The notes under the pieces: generated by a model
What the model was told of the DNA's origin: nothing
Databases searched by the model: none
The model's input: only the letters and a program-made list of their open reading frames with translations
Shown: positions 8,972-19,214 of the stretch, piece by piece
How positions within the stretch are numbered: position 1 is the stretch's first letter
Layout of the letters: each line of letters begins with the position of its first letter
Translations under genes and position numbers: made by a program
Assembly (NCBI RefSeq): GCF_015207825.1
Contig: NZ_JADEWC010000001.1
Location: 62,001 to 126,000 of the forward strand
DNA: 64,000 bases
Source of the DNA: Cyanobacterium stanieri LEGE 03274
GTDB taxonomy: Bacteria; Cyanobacteriota; Cyanobacteriia; Cyanobacteriales; Cyanobacteriaceae
Direction of reading: 5' to 3'

Positions 8972-9056
8972 GGGGGTGTGGCGGAATGGTAGACGCTGCG
9001 GACTTAAAATCCGTTGACCTTTATCGGTCGTGAGAGTTCAAGTCTCTCCACCCCCA
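8972..9056 (+). tRNA. tRNA-Leu(TAA), intronless
   Basis: An 85-nt class II tRNA. Acceptor stem GGGGGTG (8972-8978) pairs with CACCCCC (9049-9055), then discriminator A. The anticodon arm GCGGA-CTTAAAA-TCCGT gives anticodon TAA, and the long variable arm (GACCTTTATCGGTC) marks a leucine tRNA. The T-loop GTTCAAG is present. Many cyanobacteria carry a group I intron inside this anticodon loop; here the loop is uninterrupted. CCA is not encoded. Confidence 0.96.
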
Positions 9057-9062
9057 TCCAAG

Positions 9063-9094
9063 AAGTAGCTACTTTAATAAGTAGCTATTTTTTT
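9063..9094 (+). terminator. Rho-independent terminator of tRNA-Leu
   Basis: A 9-bp perfect stem TAGCTACTT/AAGTAGCTA (extendable by three pairs) with loop TAAT is followed by seven T residues, starting 7 nt after the tRNA. Confidence 0.9.
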
Positions 9095-9205
9095 GTGCAT
9101 TAACAAATTATTTGTCATCAGCTACAAATTAAATAACCAGGTAATCAATTTATGGGTTATCAAAAGAGAATTTTGTTATGATTTACTCACCATGTAATTA
9201 TGGAG

Positions 9206-10534
9206 TTATAAGATACTTCGGCCTACTAAGATTTTTCTAACTTCTAACATAGCAGAATAGGTCGGAATAATATATAGAGTTTGATTTTCTGGAGTAATTT
9301 TTAAAGCCTCCTCAATGGCTTGAGGTAAATTTTCTTTGATGATTAAGTTTAAGTTGTTTTCGGTGGTGTCGAGACTATATTTTAACCTTAATGCCATGTC
9401 ATAAACCCTATCTCCACTGACAACAATATTTCCTCCTGAGGCAACTAATTTTTCCATATCTACGTCCCATATCCATGATACATCTGTACCATCTGGGGTG
9501 CGATCGTTTAAAATCATCATAGTGGTACAATGGGGATTAATTTTTTTAAGATCATTAACAGCCCGAATGGTTTCATTCATGCCCACGGGATTTTTAGATA
9601 AAAGAATGCGAATATTTTTGTTATTAATTGTTAATTCTTCTGCTCTACCAAAAGCCGCTTTAAAGTTAGTTATTGTTTGATTTATGATTTGTTTTTCGAC
9701 ACCAATAGATTGAGCTAATAATCCTGCAGCAAGGGTATTATATTTATTATAAACACCTATTAAAATTTGTTGCCATTCTTGACTATTAACGTCTAATTTA
9801 CTTTTTGTAAAATCACATTTAGGACAGTTATAATCCCCAAGGTGAGACAGATAAACCCCTTGATAGTCAAGAGGATGACCACATTTTGGACAGTAAATAG
9901 AATCTACAGCGTGAGGAATTTCTTCTAAGTATAAATCTTTTTCATTTAAGCCAAAAAACAATACTTTTTTATCAATATTTTGACCTAAATAACAGAGGGT
10001 GGGATCGTCTCCATTTATGACAATTGTAGTGGCTTGGGATAAAGGTGCGATCGCCCCTTGCCAACGATAACTAATGGTATCAACTTCCCCATAACGATCT
10101 AATTGATCTCGGAATAAATTTAAAGCTAAAATATGACTAGGATTACACTGTGCCAATACTAAAGGTAAAACATTTTCATCAACTTCAAGTATGGCATAAT
10201 CAGCATCAATTTTGCCCCAAAGACTACTATTATCAATCAAGCAAGTAACCAAACCATTAATTAAATTAGCCCCCGTAGAATTATGAATCACCCGATAACC
10301 AGCATTTTCCAAAATTTCCTTTAACAAAAGAGAAGTAGTTGTCTTCCCATTAGTACCAACCACCAAAATTACCCCTTGCTTAATCTGCTTCGATAAAACA
10401 GCCAACAAACGAGGGTGAAAACGCCTAGCAATTGCCCCAGGCAACACACTAGCTGCCCCTAACCCCAGTAAACGCACAGTGCCAGTAATAACTTTTGCCG
10501 TTGCTACCGCCAAAGCTAAAGGAAACTTAACCAT
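9206..10534 (-). CDS. murT: MurT-like Mur ligase (lipid II isoglutaminyl synthase subunit)
   Basis: A Mur-ligase-fold protein of about 442 residues. It has the ATP-binding loop VVGTNGKTTTSLLLKEIL, the central-domain signature AILEVDENVLP, a four-cysteine zinc ribbon (CPKCGHP ... CPKCDF) inserted in the central domain and the C-terminal DUF1727 region (ILNDRTPDGTDVSWIWDVD). This layout is that of MurT, which with the glutaminase GatD amidates the glutamate of peptidoglycan stem peptides. No gatD gene is adjacent or in the window. A TTG at 10561 would add nine residues; the ATG at 10534, preceded by GGGG at 8 nt, fits the usual start better. Confidence 0.82.
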   Translation of the reverse strand: MVKFPLALAVATAKVITGTVRLLGLGAASVLPGAIARRFHPRLLAVLSKQIKQGVILVVGTNGKTTTSLLLKEILENAGYRVIHNSTGANLINGLVTCLIDNSSLWGKIDADYAILEVDENVLPLVLAQCNPSHILALNLFRDQLDRYGEVDTISYRWQGAIAPLSQATTIVINGDDPTLCYLGQNIDKKVLFFGLNEKDLYLEEIPHAVDSIYCPKCGHPLDYQGVYLSHLGDYNCPKCDFTKSKLDVNSQEWQQILIGVYNKYNTLAAGLLAQSIGVEKQIINQTITNFKAAFGRAEELTINNKNIRILLSKNPVGMNETIRAVNDLKKINPHCTTMMILNDRTPDGTDVSWIWDVDMEKLVASGGNIVVSGDRVYDMALRLKYSLDTTENNLNLIIKENLPQAIEEALKITPENQTLYIIPTYSAMLEVRKILVGRSIL

Positions 10535-10620
10535 TAATATTGCCCCACTCTCCAAACTCAAAAAAATAGTAAAAAATACCTAACACTAACCACTATTGCC
10601 CATTAACTAACCTAAACAGA

Positions 10621-11073
10621 TTAACTATTAGTGGGAATCATATCAAGATAAGCATCAAAATCCTTAATAGCTTCAAAATATTGAGCTTGGGCGGCACTAT
10701 AATTTTTTTCCTTTGCAGCCGCGTCAATTCTTTCAAAATGACTGAATAACTCTCTAGCTAGGTTCTGAGCGGATTTTTGATCTTTTTGAAGTAAACGACT
10801 AGAAGCATTAGCCATAGACTGTCTGAGGCTTCCTAAAGGTCCATGAATAAAGGTTCTGGTATCGACCCAATTTTCCTTTTTAATAAATTCTTCAAGGGTA
10901 GTCATTTTTTCCCTGGCCTCGGCAATGGGGGCGCGATATATCTGTAATTGTTCAATTTTTTCAGGGGTGTAAACCGTGGGAATTTTTGCCTTGCTAGGGC
11001 TACTACAGCTTACCAACAATGTAGTCACTAAGACTAAGATAAGGGAAAGAATAGGACGTAATTTTTTCATCAT
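10621..11073 (-). CDS. psbQ: Photosystem II lipoprotein PsbQ (CyanoQ)
   Basis: About 150 residues. The N terminus MMKKLRPILSLILVLVTTLL followed by lipobox LVSC marks a lipoprotein exported to the thylakoid lumen. The mature part is a helical bundle matching cyanobacterial PsbQ (YRAPIAEAREKM, WVDTRTFIHGPLGSLRQSM, YFEAIKDFDAYLDMIP), which stabilises the oxygen-evolving side of photosystem II. The reading frame continues upstream to a TTG at 11160, but that extension would put about 30 charged residues before the signal peptide, so one of the ATG codons at 11073 or 11070 is the real start. It is a single gene. Confidence 0.92.
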   Translation of the reverse strand: MMKKLRPILSLILVLVTTLLVSCSSPSKAKIPTVYTPEKIEQLQIYRAPIAEAREKMTTLEEFIKKENWVDTRTFIHGPLGSLRQSMANASSRLLQKDQKSAQNLARELFSHFERIDAAAKEKNYSAAQAQYFEAIKDFDAYLDMIPTNS

Positions 11074-11330
11074 CGTATTTAAATTGACATAAATATTTTG
11101 TTCTTTGATTATTTTCTCAGAATTGTTACTATTAGCCAACTTTATCTTTATGAAAGACAATAATTATACTCTACGGAATAAATCATAGACTATAGTTAAC
11201 CTGAGTTCGGAATAAAATTTAGAGTCTTGTAAAAAAGGTATCGGGTATCAGGTGTCAGGTTAAGAAGTTGATAAAAACTATATGTTAATTAGAGTTAGGA
11301 ATAACATTTTTAGCTTTTTAAAGGTGTGAA

Positions 11331-12353
11331 TTATTTACCCAGCCACTGCTTTTCAATTAGTAATTCGGCAATTTGCACCGCATTTAGGGCAGCCCCTTTA
11401 CGAATTTGGTCACCACATAACCATAATTCGATATTATTATCACTAGATATATCTTGACGAATTCTGCCCACTAAGACATCATCTTTTCCAGTGGCGTCTA
11501 TGGGCATGGGAAAATAATTGTTTGCCCAATCATCAACTACTGTTACCCCTTCGGCTTGATTGAGCAGTTTTTTCGCTTCATCCACCGCAAAAGGTTGTTC
11601 AAATTCTAAGTTAATGGCCTCCGAGTGCGCTCGTAACACAGGCACACGAATACAGGTGGCACTAATACGAATACTGTTATCTCCAAAAATCTTTCTGGTT
11701 TCATTAACCATCTTCATCTCCTCCTCACAATAGTGATTCTCGAGGATAGGGGAATTATGGGGGAATAAATTAAAAGCGAGGGGATAGGGTAATATTTCAG
11801 GGTTAGGGGTTTCACCATTGAGAATGGCTTGGGCTTGATTTTTTACTTCCTCCATTGCCCTTGCCCCTGCCCCACTAGCAGACTGATAGGTAGAAACTAT
11901 AATACGTTTAATGGGTTGAATTTTATGTAAAGGATAAATGGCAACCCCCATTAGAATAGTGGTGCAGTTAGGATTGGCAATAATTCCTTGATGGTTTTGG
12001 GCATCTTGGGGATTAATTTCGGGTACCACCAAAGGTACATTGTCATCCATGCGAAAAGCGCTGGAATTATCAATCATCACCGCTCCTGCTTCAACGATCG
12101 CCCTTGCCCATTTTTTAGAGGTTGAACCACCCGCAGAGGCCAAGACAATATCCACATCATCAAAGGAATTTTCCGTTACTTCTTCGATGGTTAAAGATTG
12201 ATTTTTAAAGGAGATTGTTTTTCCAGCTGAACGGCTAGAAGCTAGAAGTTTTAAATTAGAGAGGGGAAAATTACGCTCAATTAATAGGTTGATAATTTCT
12301 GTGCCAACCGCCCCAGTTGCACCTAAAATTGCTACTCGAATATTCTTAGACAA
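11331..12353 (-). CDS. asd: Aspartate-semialdehyde dehydrogenase
   Basis: 340 residues, family length. The enzyme makes aspartate semialdehyde from aspartyl phosphate with NADPH, the branch point to lysine, diaminopimelate, threonine and methionine. The N-terminal NADP site is VAILGATGAVGTEI, the active-site cysteine lies in IANPNCTTIL, and STYQSASGAGARAMEE and the RVPVLRAHSEAI region are conserved. The start is a TTG at 12353: a strong AAGGAGG lies 8 nt upstream and no ATG precedes the nucleotide-binding loop. Confidence 0.96.
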   Translation of the reverse strand: MSKNIRVAILGATGAVGTEIINLLIERNFPLSNLKLLASSRSAGKTISFKNQSLTIEEVTENSFDDVDIVLASAGGSTSKKWARAIVEAGAVMIDNSSAFRMDDNVPLVVPEINPQDAQNHQGIIANPNCTTILMGVAIYPLHKIQPIKRIIVSTYQSASGAGARAMEEVKNQAQAILNGETPNPEILPYPLAFNLFPHNSPILENHYCEEEMKMVNETRKIFGDNSIRISATCIRVPVLRAHSEAINLEFEQPFAVDEAKKLLNQAEGVTVVDDWANNYFPMPIDATGKDDVLVGRIRQDISSDNNIELWLCGDQIRKGAALNAVQIAELLIEKQWLGK

Positions 12354-12677
12354 TTATTTTTCCTCCTTGACGATTATTTTTTTTGTTCTCGGTTCAAAAA
12401 ACTATGTTATTTTTAATAATATTACAGTTATGGTGGCTAATTCTGTCTAAATTTTCTTAGTACCCACCTAAACAACCTGAAAAATTATTAAGGTGTGCTT
12501 TTATAGATCGTACACGTTAATTCTTAAGAGTTAAGGCACATTGCAAATATCAAAAAATATACGGCGTTGCTTAATCATGGTATGAAATATTATTAAATTA
12601 CAATAAATATCCCATATTATTACCATTCCCCGTTCCCTATTCCCCACCTTCACGACGTCACTTTTAGCACACCCTAG
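12354..12677. other. Intergenic with dispersed-repeat remnant
   Basis: 324 bp between asd and ccs1. It holds a partial copy of repeat family B (from 12563) and a tract of the type CCCCGTTCCCTATTCCCC near 12627-12645. No gene is seen. Confidence 0.5.
12563..12600 (+). repeat. Partial copy of dispersed repeat family B
   Basis: GGCGTTGCTTAATCATGGTA and the following TGAAATATTATTAAATTAC match the outer end and first third of the family B element found complete at 57323-57437 (reverse orientation) and 28338-28453. The other end is not recognisable here. Confidence 0.5.
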
Positions 12678-14018
12678 TTACAAAGAATCAATCATAGTAA
12701 AAATTTCTCGCTCAAAAGTCACTTGGGCGCGATTAGTTTTCCCCCCAATGAAAGTAGAATCGTCCTTTTCCAATACCCATACCTGAGAGAAAGAAACATA
12801 ACTCATAACTACTCCCACCATCAAAAGAGCAAAACCAAGGTAAACTATAGGTACTCCAGGATCAGCTTTTATTTGTAAACCCGTAGAGCCAATTAAGTCC
12901 AAAACCTTGAGATTAACGCCATTTACCTCCACAGGCATGCCCGGGCGAGTAGCGCCAACTAATTGTCCTGACATATCATAAATGAACATTGTACCTTGTA
13001 AGTCTTTGGTAATGAGAGATACTCCATTGCTCATATCAGGGTTAGTGGGTATCCATGTACCCCAGATGCGCCCTTTTCCTTTGGTATCTAATTCCGCCAT
13101 GGGTAGTTGGAAAATAGGACTATTATTTAATTGTACTTTTACTCCAGAAATGCTCCAACTGGTTTGATAAAAAGTAACTCCTTTATATCTTAGGGGTTGA
13201 TTGACAAAGATAGTTTTTTTGTCTAATTCTTTGCCCTCTTGATCAATAATTGAAAGGTCAGAATAAAATTGATCTACTGCTCCTTGGGGGCTATAATCAA
13301 TTCTAAAATCCTTTACTTTTACTGAAAAATCTTGAGGTTTTTTGAGGTTTGTTAATGCTCCTGCTTCGATAAAATTTTTGATGGTGAAAGTTTCTCCTTC
13401 GGCAATCATTTCTTGGGCAAAAAATCCTGTAAATGCTCCCCAAATTGCCCCCAATAAAATTACTATCATGCCTATATGGACGATAATAGGTCCTACTCTA
13501 CCGATAATTCCTTTTTGAGCGTATAAACTATCATTATCTTGATGAATTTTATATCCTTTTTTAGTTAAACTTTCTTTGATTTCTGCTAAACCATTTACAG
13601 ATAATTCTGCACTAAGAGCTAGTTTATTAAACTCCCTTGGTTGACGGTAATATTTCCATATTTGAGCTGCCTTTAACGCTGGTAGTTGACGGCGAAATGT
13701 ACAGGCAATTAGGCTAGTACCAAAAAGCACTAATATAGACACATACCACCATGTCGTGTAAACATGATCAAAACCCAAATTTAGTAATAATTTCCATGTG
13801 AAAAAACCCCATAATGCGGGATTCTCTGGATAGTTTTCTTGGTAGTAGGATAACCCTTGATTTTGCTCGATGACAGTGCCTGAAATGCTAAAAAGTGCGA
13901 TCGCCAATAGCAATACAATGGCTAACCGTAAATCCGCCACCATGGCGAGAAGTTTACGGAAAAATTTAGAGATAGAGTCATTAAAAGATGAATTGTCAGA
14001 AGAAGGGGAAATACTCAT
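12678..14018 (-). CDS. ccs1: Cytochrome c biogenesis protein Ccs1 (ResB family)
   Basis: About 446 residues. Ccs1 works with CcsA in system II heme delivery, attaching heme to c-type cytochromes on the lumenal side of the membrane. Three N-terminal-half membrane segments are visible ([57 protein letters not shown]), then a large lumenal domain, then a last segment ([20 protein letters not shown]). GTVIEQNQG and the HIGM histidine are typical of the family. A TTG at 14024 is two codons upstream of the more likely ATG at 14018. It is divergent from ndhN, 145 bp away. The window also encodes a client-type protein, CytM. Confidence 0.93.
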   Translation of the reverse strand: MSISPSSDNSSFNDSISKFFRKLLAMVADLRLAIVLLLAIALFSISGTVIEQNQGLSYYQENYPENPALWGFFTWKLLLNLGFDHVYTTWWYVSILVLFGTSLIACTFRRQLPALKAAQIWKYYRQPREFNKLALSAELSVNGLAEIKESLTKKGYKIHQDNDSLYAQKGIIGRVGPIIVHIGMIVILLGAIWGAFTGFFAQEMIAEGETFTIKNFIEAGALTNLKKPQDFSVKVKDFRIDYSPQGAVDQFYSDLSIIDQEGKELDKKTIFVNQPLRYKGVTFYQTSWSISGVKVQLNNSPIFQLPMAELDTKGKGRIWGTWIPTNPDMSNGVSLITKDLQGTMFIYDMSGQLVGATRPGMPVEVNGVNLKVLDLIGSTGLQIKADPGVPIVYLGFALLMVGVVMSYVSFSQVWVLEKDDSTFIGGKTNRAQVTFEREIFTMIDSL

Positions 14019-14163
14019 AAACAAAGGGGAAAAGATTGTCCTAGTATCAACAATAACATGGCTAGGAATTGGTTAATGATGAAAACGATGAGCAAACGGA
14101 GACAGAGCCTATTATAATCAGATTAGCGAAAAAAAGAAATTATTAAAAATTGCTCAAAAAATT

Positions 14164-14643
14164 ATGCCTTTATTAACTACAGGAAAAACCTTTATTCGTG
14201 ACTTAGAAAAAACAGGAGCCTTGGCGGTGTATGCTCCCCTAGAAGGAGGTTTTGAAGGACGTTATCAAAGAAGATTACGCACCAATGGTTATCATAGTAT
14301 TAGTATTTCGGCTAGGGGATTGGGAGATTTAAGTGCTTATTTAATGGGTGTCCATGGGGTGCGCCCAGCCCATTTAGGTAAGAAAAATATTGGGCAAGAA
14401 GGCGCAGTGGGGCCTACTTATTTTGTACCACCCATAGCACTGTCTCAGGTGGAAAATTTACCTCCTAAATCAAAAGGGTTGGTTTTATGGATTATTGAAG
14501 GGTTTGTGTTATCCCGTCAGGAGAAAGAATATTTAGCCAATTTGAGTAAAATTGAACCTAAAATTAAAGTGGTATTGGAATTAGGGGGAGAGCGTTATTT
14601 TCGTTGGCAACCTCTTTCTGAGGCGATTTCTGCGGTGGCTTAA
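14164..14643 (+). CDS. ndhN: NAD(P)H-quinone oxidoreductase subunit N
   Basis: 159 residues matching NdhN, a peripheral subunit specific to the photosynthetic NDH-1 complex of cyanobacteria and chloroplasts, which takes part in cyclic electron flow and respiration. The stretches ALAVYAPLEGGFEGRYQRRL, GLGDLSAYLMGVHGVRPAHL and KGLVLWIIEGFVLS are characteristic. There are no transmembrane helices, consistent with its place on the stromal arm. Single gene, divergent from ccs1, with a palindromic terminator candidate downstream. Confidence 0.95.
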   Translation: MPLLTTGKTFIRDLEKTGALAVYAPLEGGFEGRYQRRLRTNGYHSISISARGLGDLSAYLMGVHGVRPAHLGKKNIGQEGAVGPTYFVPPIALSQVENLPPKSKGLVLWIIEGFVLSRQEKEYLANLSKIEPKIKVVLELGGERYFRWQPLSEAISAVA

Positions 14644-14709
14644 TTTTTCCCTGACTTCTAGCCCTTCTGATAATGTAAAAAGAAGGAAATGAATAAATAC
14701 TTCTAAAAG

Positions 14710-14736
14710 CAAGGGGTTTAAACCCCTTGTTAAAAA
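14710..14736 (+). terminator. Palindromic terminator after ndhN
   Basis: A perfect 20-bp palindrome CAAGGGGTTTAAACCCCTTG (14710-14729) lies about 67 bp after the ndhN stop. It is followed by TT then A residues rather than a long T tract, so efficiency is uncertain. Confidence 0.5.
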
Positions 14737-14888
14737 AATATCATTGGGCAAAAGAAAATACTTAACCCGTTACCCATTGCCTGTTGCTCATTGCCCATTG
14801 TTTTTGTGTTCAAGATATGGCAAAATCAACACAAAGAGAAAAGATTAATCAGTAAGTGCGATCGCACCTAGCAAAGAGAAATAAATCA

Positions 14889-17800
14889 ATGAGTGGCACA
14901 GAAATAAACCTTCCCCCCCAGTATGAAGCCCAACAAACAGAAGCAAAATGGCAAAAATATTGGGAAGAAAATCAAACCTTCAAAGCAAACCCCGACAAAA
15001 AAGGGCAACCCTATGCCATCGTAATTCCCCCTCCTAATGTGACGGGAAAACTACACATGGGCCATGCTTTTAATACCTCATTGATTGATACCCTTGTTCG
15101 CTATCATCGCATGAAAGGCAAAAATACCCTTTGTCTCCCAGGCACCGATCATGCTAGTATTGCGGTACAGACGATTATTGAAAAACAACTCAAAGCCAAA
15201 GGAAAAACCAGAGACGATTTAGGTAGAGAAAAATTTTTACAAATGGCTTGGGCGTGGCGCGAAAAATCTGGGGGCGCGATTTATAATCAACTCAAAAGAA
15301 TGGGTTTGTCTGCCGATTGGAGTCGTCAAAGATTTACCCTCGATGAAAAATTATCTGATTCCGTCAAAACCGCCTTTGTGAAACTCTACGAAGAAGGCTT
15401 GATTTACCGTGGTAAATACATGGTGAATTGGTGCCCTGAATCTCAATCAGCGGTATCAGATTTAGAGGTGGAAAATAAAGAAGTTAATGGCAGTCTTTGG
15501 CATTTTCGTTATCCCCTCACCGATGGCAGTGGTTTTGTGGAAGTGGCTACCACTCGCCCTGAAACCATGTTAGGAGATACGGCGGTAGCCGTTAACCCCA
15601 ATGATGGACGTTACCAAGACATTATCGGTAAAACCCTCACCTTACCTCTTGTGGGGCGCGAAATTCCCATAATTGCCGATGAATATGTAGATCCCACTTT
15701 TGGTACAGGATGTGTTAAAGTTACACCAGCCCATGACCCTAATGATTTTGCCATGGGGAAACGTCATGATCTCCCTTTTATAACTATTCTTAACAAAGAT
15801 GGCTCAATTAATGAAAATGGGGGTGAGTTTCAGGGGCAAGATAGATTTGAAGCCAGAAAAAATGTGGTTAAGGCTATTGATGAGGCAGGATGCTTAGTAA
15901 AAGTAGAAGCCTACACTCATAGTGTACCCTATAGCGATCGCGGTAAAGTACCCGTTGAGCCTTTGTTATCTACCCAATGGTATGTAAAAATTAAACCCCT
16001 TGCCCAAGATGCCCTCAAGGAATTAGATGAGGATAAATCCCCTTTCTTTGTGCCTGAGAGATGGGAAAAGGTATATCGTGATTGGTTGGTAAAAATTGAG
16101 GATTGGTGTATTTCCCGTCAGTTGTGGTGGGGGCATCAAATCCCCGCTTGGTATGTGGTAAGTGAAAGTAATGGGGAAATTAGTGATGATACTCCCTTTG
16201 TGGTTGCCCATAACGAGGATGAAGCCCAGCTAAAGGCGATCGCCCTTTACGGGGAAGATGCTATAATTGAGCAAGATCCAGATGTACTCGATACATGGTT
16301 TTCCTCAGGATTATGGCCATTTTCTACCATGGGTTGGCCAGAAAAAACCATCGACTTAGCCACCTATTATCCCAATGCTACCATGGTAACAGGGTTTGAT
16401 ATTATCTTTTTCTGGGTAGCGCGGATGACGATGATGTCAAAACATTTTACTGGGCAAATACCTTTTAAGGATGTTTATATCCATGGTTTGGTAAGGGATG
16501 AAAACGGCAAAAAAATGTCTAAATCCGCCAATAATGGCATCGATCCTTTATTATTAAGTGATAAGTATGGCACCGATGCCCTTCGTTATACCCTCATCCG
16601 TGAAGTGGCAGGGGCAGGGCAAGACATTAGCTTACAATATAACCGTAAAAGCGATGAATCGGAATCCGTGGAAGCATCCCGCAACTTCGCCAACAAACTT
16701 TGGAATGCAGCCCGATTTGTGTTAATGAATTTGGATGGTAAAACTCCCCAAGACTTGGGTTATCCTTCCCTAACTCAGTTGGAAATGAGTGATAGATGGA
16801 TTCTCTCTCGTTTTAACCAAGTTATCAAACAAACCGATGAATATTTAGAAAATTATGGCTTAGGGGAAGCGGCTAAAGGATTATATGAATTTATTTGGGG
16901 TGACTTTTGCGACTGGTATATCGAGTTAGTGAAAACTCGCCTCAGACAAGATGCCGATTCCCCTTCCCGTATCGTTGCCCAACAAACCCTTGCCTATGTG
17001 CTAGAAGGTATCTTAAAATTATTACATCCTTTCATGCCCCACATTACCGAAGAAATTTGGCATACCCTCACCCAAACAGAAGAAGGTAGTCTCGCCTTAC
17101 AATCTTATCCTGTGGTTGATGAGTTATTAACTTTCTCCTCGGTGGTAGCGGTGACGAATAATAGTGATATGGAAGAATTGATTATTGATTTGAGTGATTC
17201 TAGTCAGTTTTCCAGTGATAACCCTACCATTGTTAAAGTGGGTAATCAATTAATTGGTTTGTTGGATCAATTGCCTGACCAATTTAGTTCTATTATTAAA
17301 AGATACAAGCAACCTTTAACTTTATTGTTAGTTATATTTTTAACTTTGGTTGTTTTGCAGTTGGTGGTATCGGTTTCCAATGCTATCTATGAGTTTCCCC
17401 TTCTTGCCCCTGTGTTGAGGTTAGTGGGTTTAAGTTATTCTGGTTGGTTTATCTATCGTAATCTAGTCTTTGCACAAACTAGACAAGAAACCATTAAACG
17501 TTTGACTGGTTTAAAACAAGAGATTTTTGGTTCAAAAAATGTCACTGCTTCTTTACAGTCTAGCCATGGAGAAAGTGTTACCCCGATGGTAATTGATAGT
17601 TTAATTTCTGAGGATTTAGAAACCAGTTTTACTTTACTCTTTGAAACTATTCGCGCCATTCGTAATTTACGGGCGGAGGCGGAAATTAAACCTAGCGCCC
17701 AAGTGTCTGTTATTCTTCAGTCTGATAGTGAGGAAGAAAGACGAATTTTGAAAAATACTCGTAACTACATTGAGGAGTTGGCTAAGGTGGAGAATCTCTC

Positions 17801-18092
17801 TATCATAGATAGTTTAACTCAAGAAGTGCCAAGGGCGATCGCCTCGGTGGTTGGTACAATTCAAGTATTAATTCCCCTAGAAGGTGTTATCGATGTAGAT
17901 AAGTTAACCGCCAAATTAACTAAAAAAATGAGTAAAATCGAAGGGGAAGTAAAATCCCTTGAGGGGCGTTTAAAGAATCCTAATTTTACCCAAAAAGCCC
18001 CCCCTGAAATTATTCAAACAGCCCAAGATAATTTGGATGAAGCTAAAACTCAATTACAAATTTTACAAAATAGATTAACTTTACTCCAGTAG
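14889..18092 (+). CDS. valS: Valine--tRNA ligase with CAAD membrane domain
   Basis: 1067 residues from the ATG at 14889 (a GTG at 14856 would add 11 residues). Class I signatures are present: [15 protein letters not shown] (HIGH region), [10 protein letters not shown] (KMSKS loop), the editing domain ([13 protein letters not shown]) and the C-terminal coiled-coil arm (from about residue 1000). Between the anticodon-binding region and the coiled coil sits an extra segment of roughly 130 residues with two strong membrane helices, about residues 807-830 ([19 protein letters not shown]) and 837-857 ([18 protein letters not shown]). This matches the CAAD domain appended to some cyanobacterial aminoacyl-tRNA synthetases, which anchors them to thylakoid membranes. 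That explains a length well above the usual 880-950 residues. Confidence 0.96.
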   Translation: MSGTEINLPPQYEAQQTEAKWQKYWEENQTFKANPDKKGQPYAIVIPPPNVTGKLHMGHAFNTSLIDTLVRYHRMKGKNTLCLPGTDHASIAVQTIIEKQLKAKGKTRDDLGREKFLQMAWAWREKSGGAIYNQLKRMGLSADWSRQRFTLDEKLSDSVKTAFVKLYEEGLIYRGKYMVNWCPESQSAVSDLEVENKEVNGSLWHFRYPLTDGSGFVEVATTRPETMLGDTAVAVNPNDGRYQDIIGKTLTLPLVGREIPIIADEYVDPTFGTGCVKVTPAHDPNDFAMGKRHDLPFITILNKDGSINENGGEFQGQDRFEARKNVVKAIDEAGCLVKVEAYTHSVPYSDRGKVPVEPLLSTQWYVKIKPLAQDALKELDEDKSPFFVPERWEKVYRDWLVKIEDWCISRQLWWGHQIPAWYVVSESNGEISDDTPFVVAHNEDEAQLKAIALYGEDAIIEQDPDVLDTWFSSGLWPFSTMGWPEKTIDLATYYPNATMVTGFDIIFFWVARMTMMSKHFTGQIPFKDVYIHGLVRDENGKKMSKSANNGIDPLLLSDKYGTDALRYTLIREVAGAGQDISLQYNRKSDESESVEASRNFANKLWNAARFVLMNLDGKTPQDLGYPSLTQLEMSDRWILSRFNQVIKQTDEYLENYGLGEAAKGLYEFIWGDFCDWYIELVKTRLRQDADSPSRIVAQQTLAYVLEGILKLLHPFMPHITEEIWHTLTQTEEGSLALQSYPVVDELLTFSSVVAVTNNSDMEELIIDLSDSSQFSSDNPTIVKVGNQLIGLLDQLPDQFSSIIKRYKQPLTLLLVIFLTLVVLQLVVSVSNAIYEFPLLAPVLRLVGLSYSGWFIYRNLVFAQTRQETIKRLTGLKQEIFGSKNVTASLQSSHGESVTPMVIDSLISEDLETSFTLLFETIRAIRNLRAEAEIKPSAQVSVILQSDSEEERRILKNTRNYIEELAKVENLSIIDSLTQEVPRAIASVVGTIQVLIPLEGVIDVDKLTAKLTKKMSKIEGEVKSLEGRLKNPNFTQKAPPEIIQTAQDNLDEAKTQLQILQNRLTLLQ

Positions 18093-18494
18093 TTATAGTT
18101 TTTTGGGGCTACCATTTGAGGGGGTGATTATTATAAATAAGGAGGAAAATTTTTATAGTAATTCTAAATAGCTAATTTTAGTGGTAAGAATAATGATTAT
18201 TACTTGATAGGGGATTAAATATCCTTTATCAGTTACTGTTATATATGTTTATTTAATGGGGCTATGAGATAATTTATGACTCATTTTTAATATAATAAGT
18301 AGTTATTGAACTTTTTATAATCAGCTTCCATGGGATAAATATAACTAAAATTAGTAGTAATTTGTTAGTAAGTAGTTAATAGATTTAATCAGAAACTTTT
18401 TATTAAAAATTAATTTAGGATTACTATAAATTTTTATAAATTATTTAAAATACTTTTCCTTTTCTGTTTACTCCAAAAAATAGTTGTTCTCAAA
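18093..18494. other. AT-rich intergenic region
   Basis: About 400 bp between valS and a hypothetical gene. Very AT-rich with scattered short inverted repeats; I see no gene, RNA or convincing promoter. Confidence 0.5.
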
Positions 18495-18923
18495 ATGTTA
18501 TATTTAGCTCAAGTAGTCGAAAACAATATTTCTCAAAAATTAGAACTACATCTACTAGCCATGGAGGAATCAAGTAATCAATGGACTTTTTGCAACGAGG
18601 AATATTTATCACTGCCCGATGAAATTGAATCTTGTCAAGGATTATTATTATTATTAGATATTAATGAAAAAAGGGAAATAATTCGCTATCGGGATGCCAA
18701 GGATTGGGTATTGAATATAATTAGAGATTTTGTGACAAATGAAGGGGAAAAATGTTCAGATTTCTTTGTAAATGAACAAGTAAGAATTGAGCAATGGAGA
18801 CAGGAATTAACTTTAGAAAGTCAAGATTTAACCAGAATTAAGTTAGAAATGGAAACTCGTCGAGAAGAATTACAACAATTAGAACACAATTTAAGTTTAG
18901 AAAGAAAAAAATTAAATGATTAG
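18495..18923 (+). CDS. Conserved hypothetical coiled-coil protein (142 aa)
   Basis: 142 residues. The first 90 form a compact domain with the pattern LYLAQVVEN, LELHLLAMEESSNQWTF and GLLLLLDINEKREIIRYRDA; the last 45 residues form a charged coiled coil (LTRIKLEMETRREELQQLEH). It resembles a protein family known mainly from cyanobacterial genomes without assigned function. The ATG at 18495 is the first in frame. Neighbours give no clue: valS upstream and psaM, convergent, downstream. Confidence 0.65.
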   Translation: MLYLAQVVENNISQKLELHLLAMEESSNQWTFCNEEYLSLPDEIESCQGLLLLLDINEKREIIRYRDAKDWVLNIIRDFVTNEGEKCSDFFVNEQVRIEQWRQELTLESQDLTRIKLEMETRREELQQLEHNLSLERKKLND

Positions 18924-19008
18924 GGTTTGATTACAATGTAAATTTATAAAGTTGCAAACAAGATGGATTTCCCCCCTTGTCAGAAAAGACTAAAGAGGGG
19001 ATTAGGAA

Positions 19009-19104
19009 TTATTTATATAATTCAGTGGATAAGCGGAAAGCAAGAATAGCAGGTACTAAAGCAATGGCTAAAGCAACGAAAACTTGAGTATCAGAAATAG
19101 GCAT
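19009..19104 (-). CDS. psaM: Photosystem I reaction centre subunit XII
   Basis: A 31-codon gene. The product starts [20 protein letters not shown] and ends with [11 protein letters not shown], the hallmark of PsaM, a single-helix subunit at the edge of the photosystem I core that binds chlorophyll and carotenoid and is involved in trimer formation. One helix (about residues 7-24) spans the membrane. An AGGAG lies 6 nt before the ATG. It lies alone between a hypothetical gene and an HhH-protein gene, facing away from the latter. Confidence 0.95.
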   Translation of the reverse strand: MPISDTQVFVALAIALVPAILAFRLSTELYK

Positions 19105-19214
19105 AAAAAACTCCTTTTTTACAATGGAAATTGATAAAATTAAGCTAAATTACTATTTAATTTGCCCTAATATAGACACTGTGGCACGATTTTGTAATAA
19201 TTTGCAACAAAATA

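Noticed and set aside
8972-9056. Group I intron in tRNA-Leu(UAA)
   Set aside because: The anticodon loop is continuous and the tRNA is 85 nt long.
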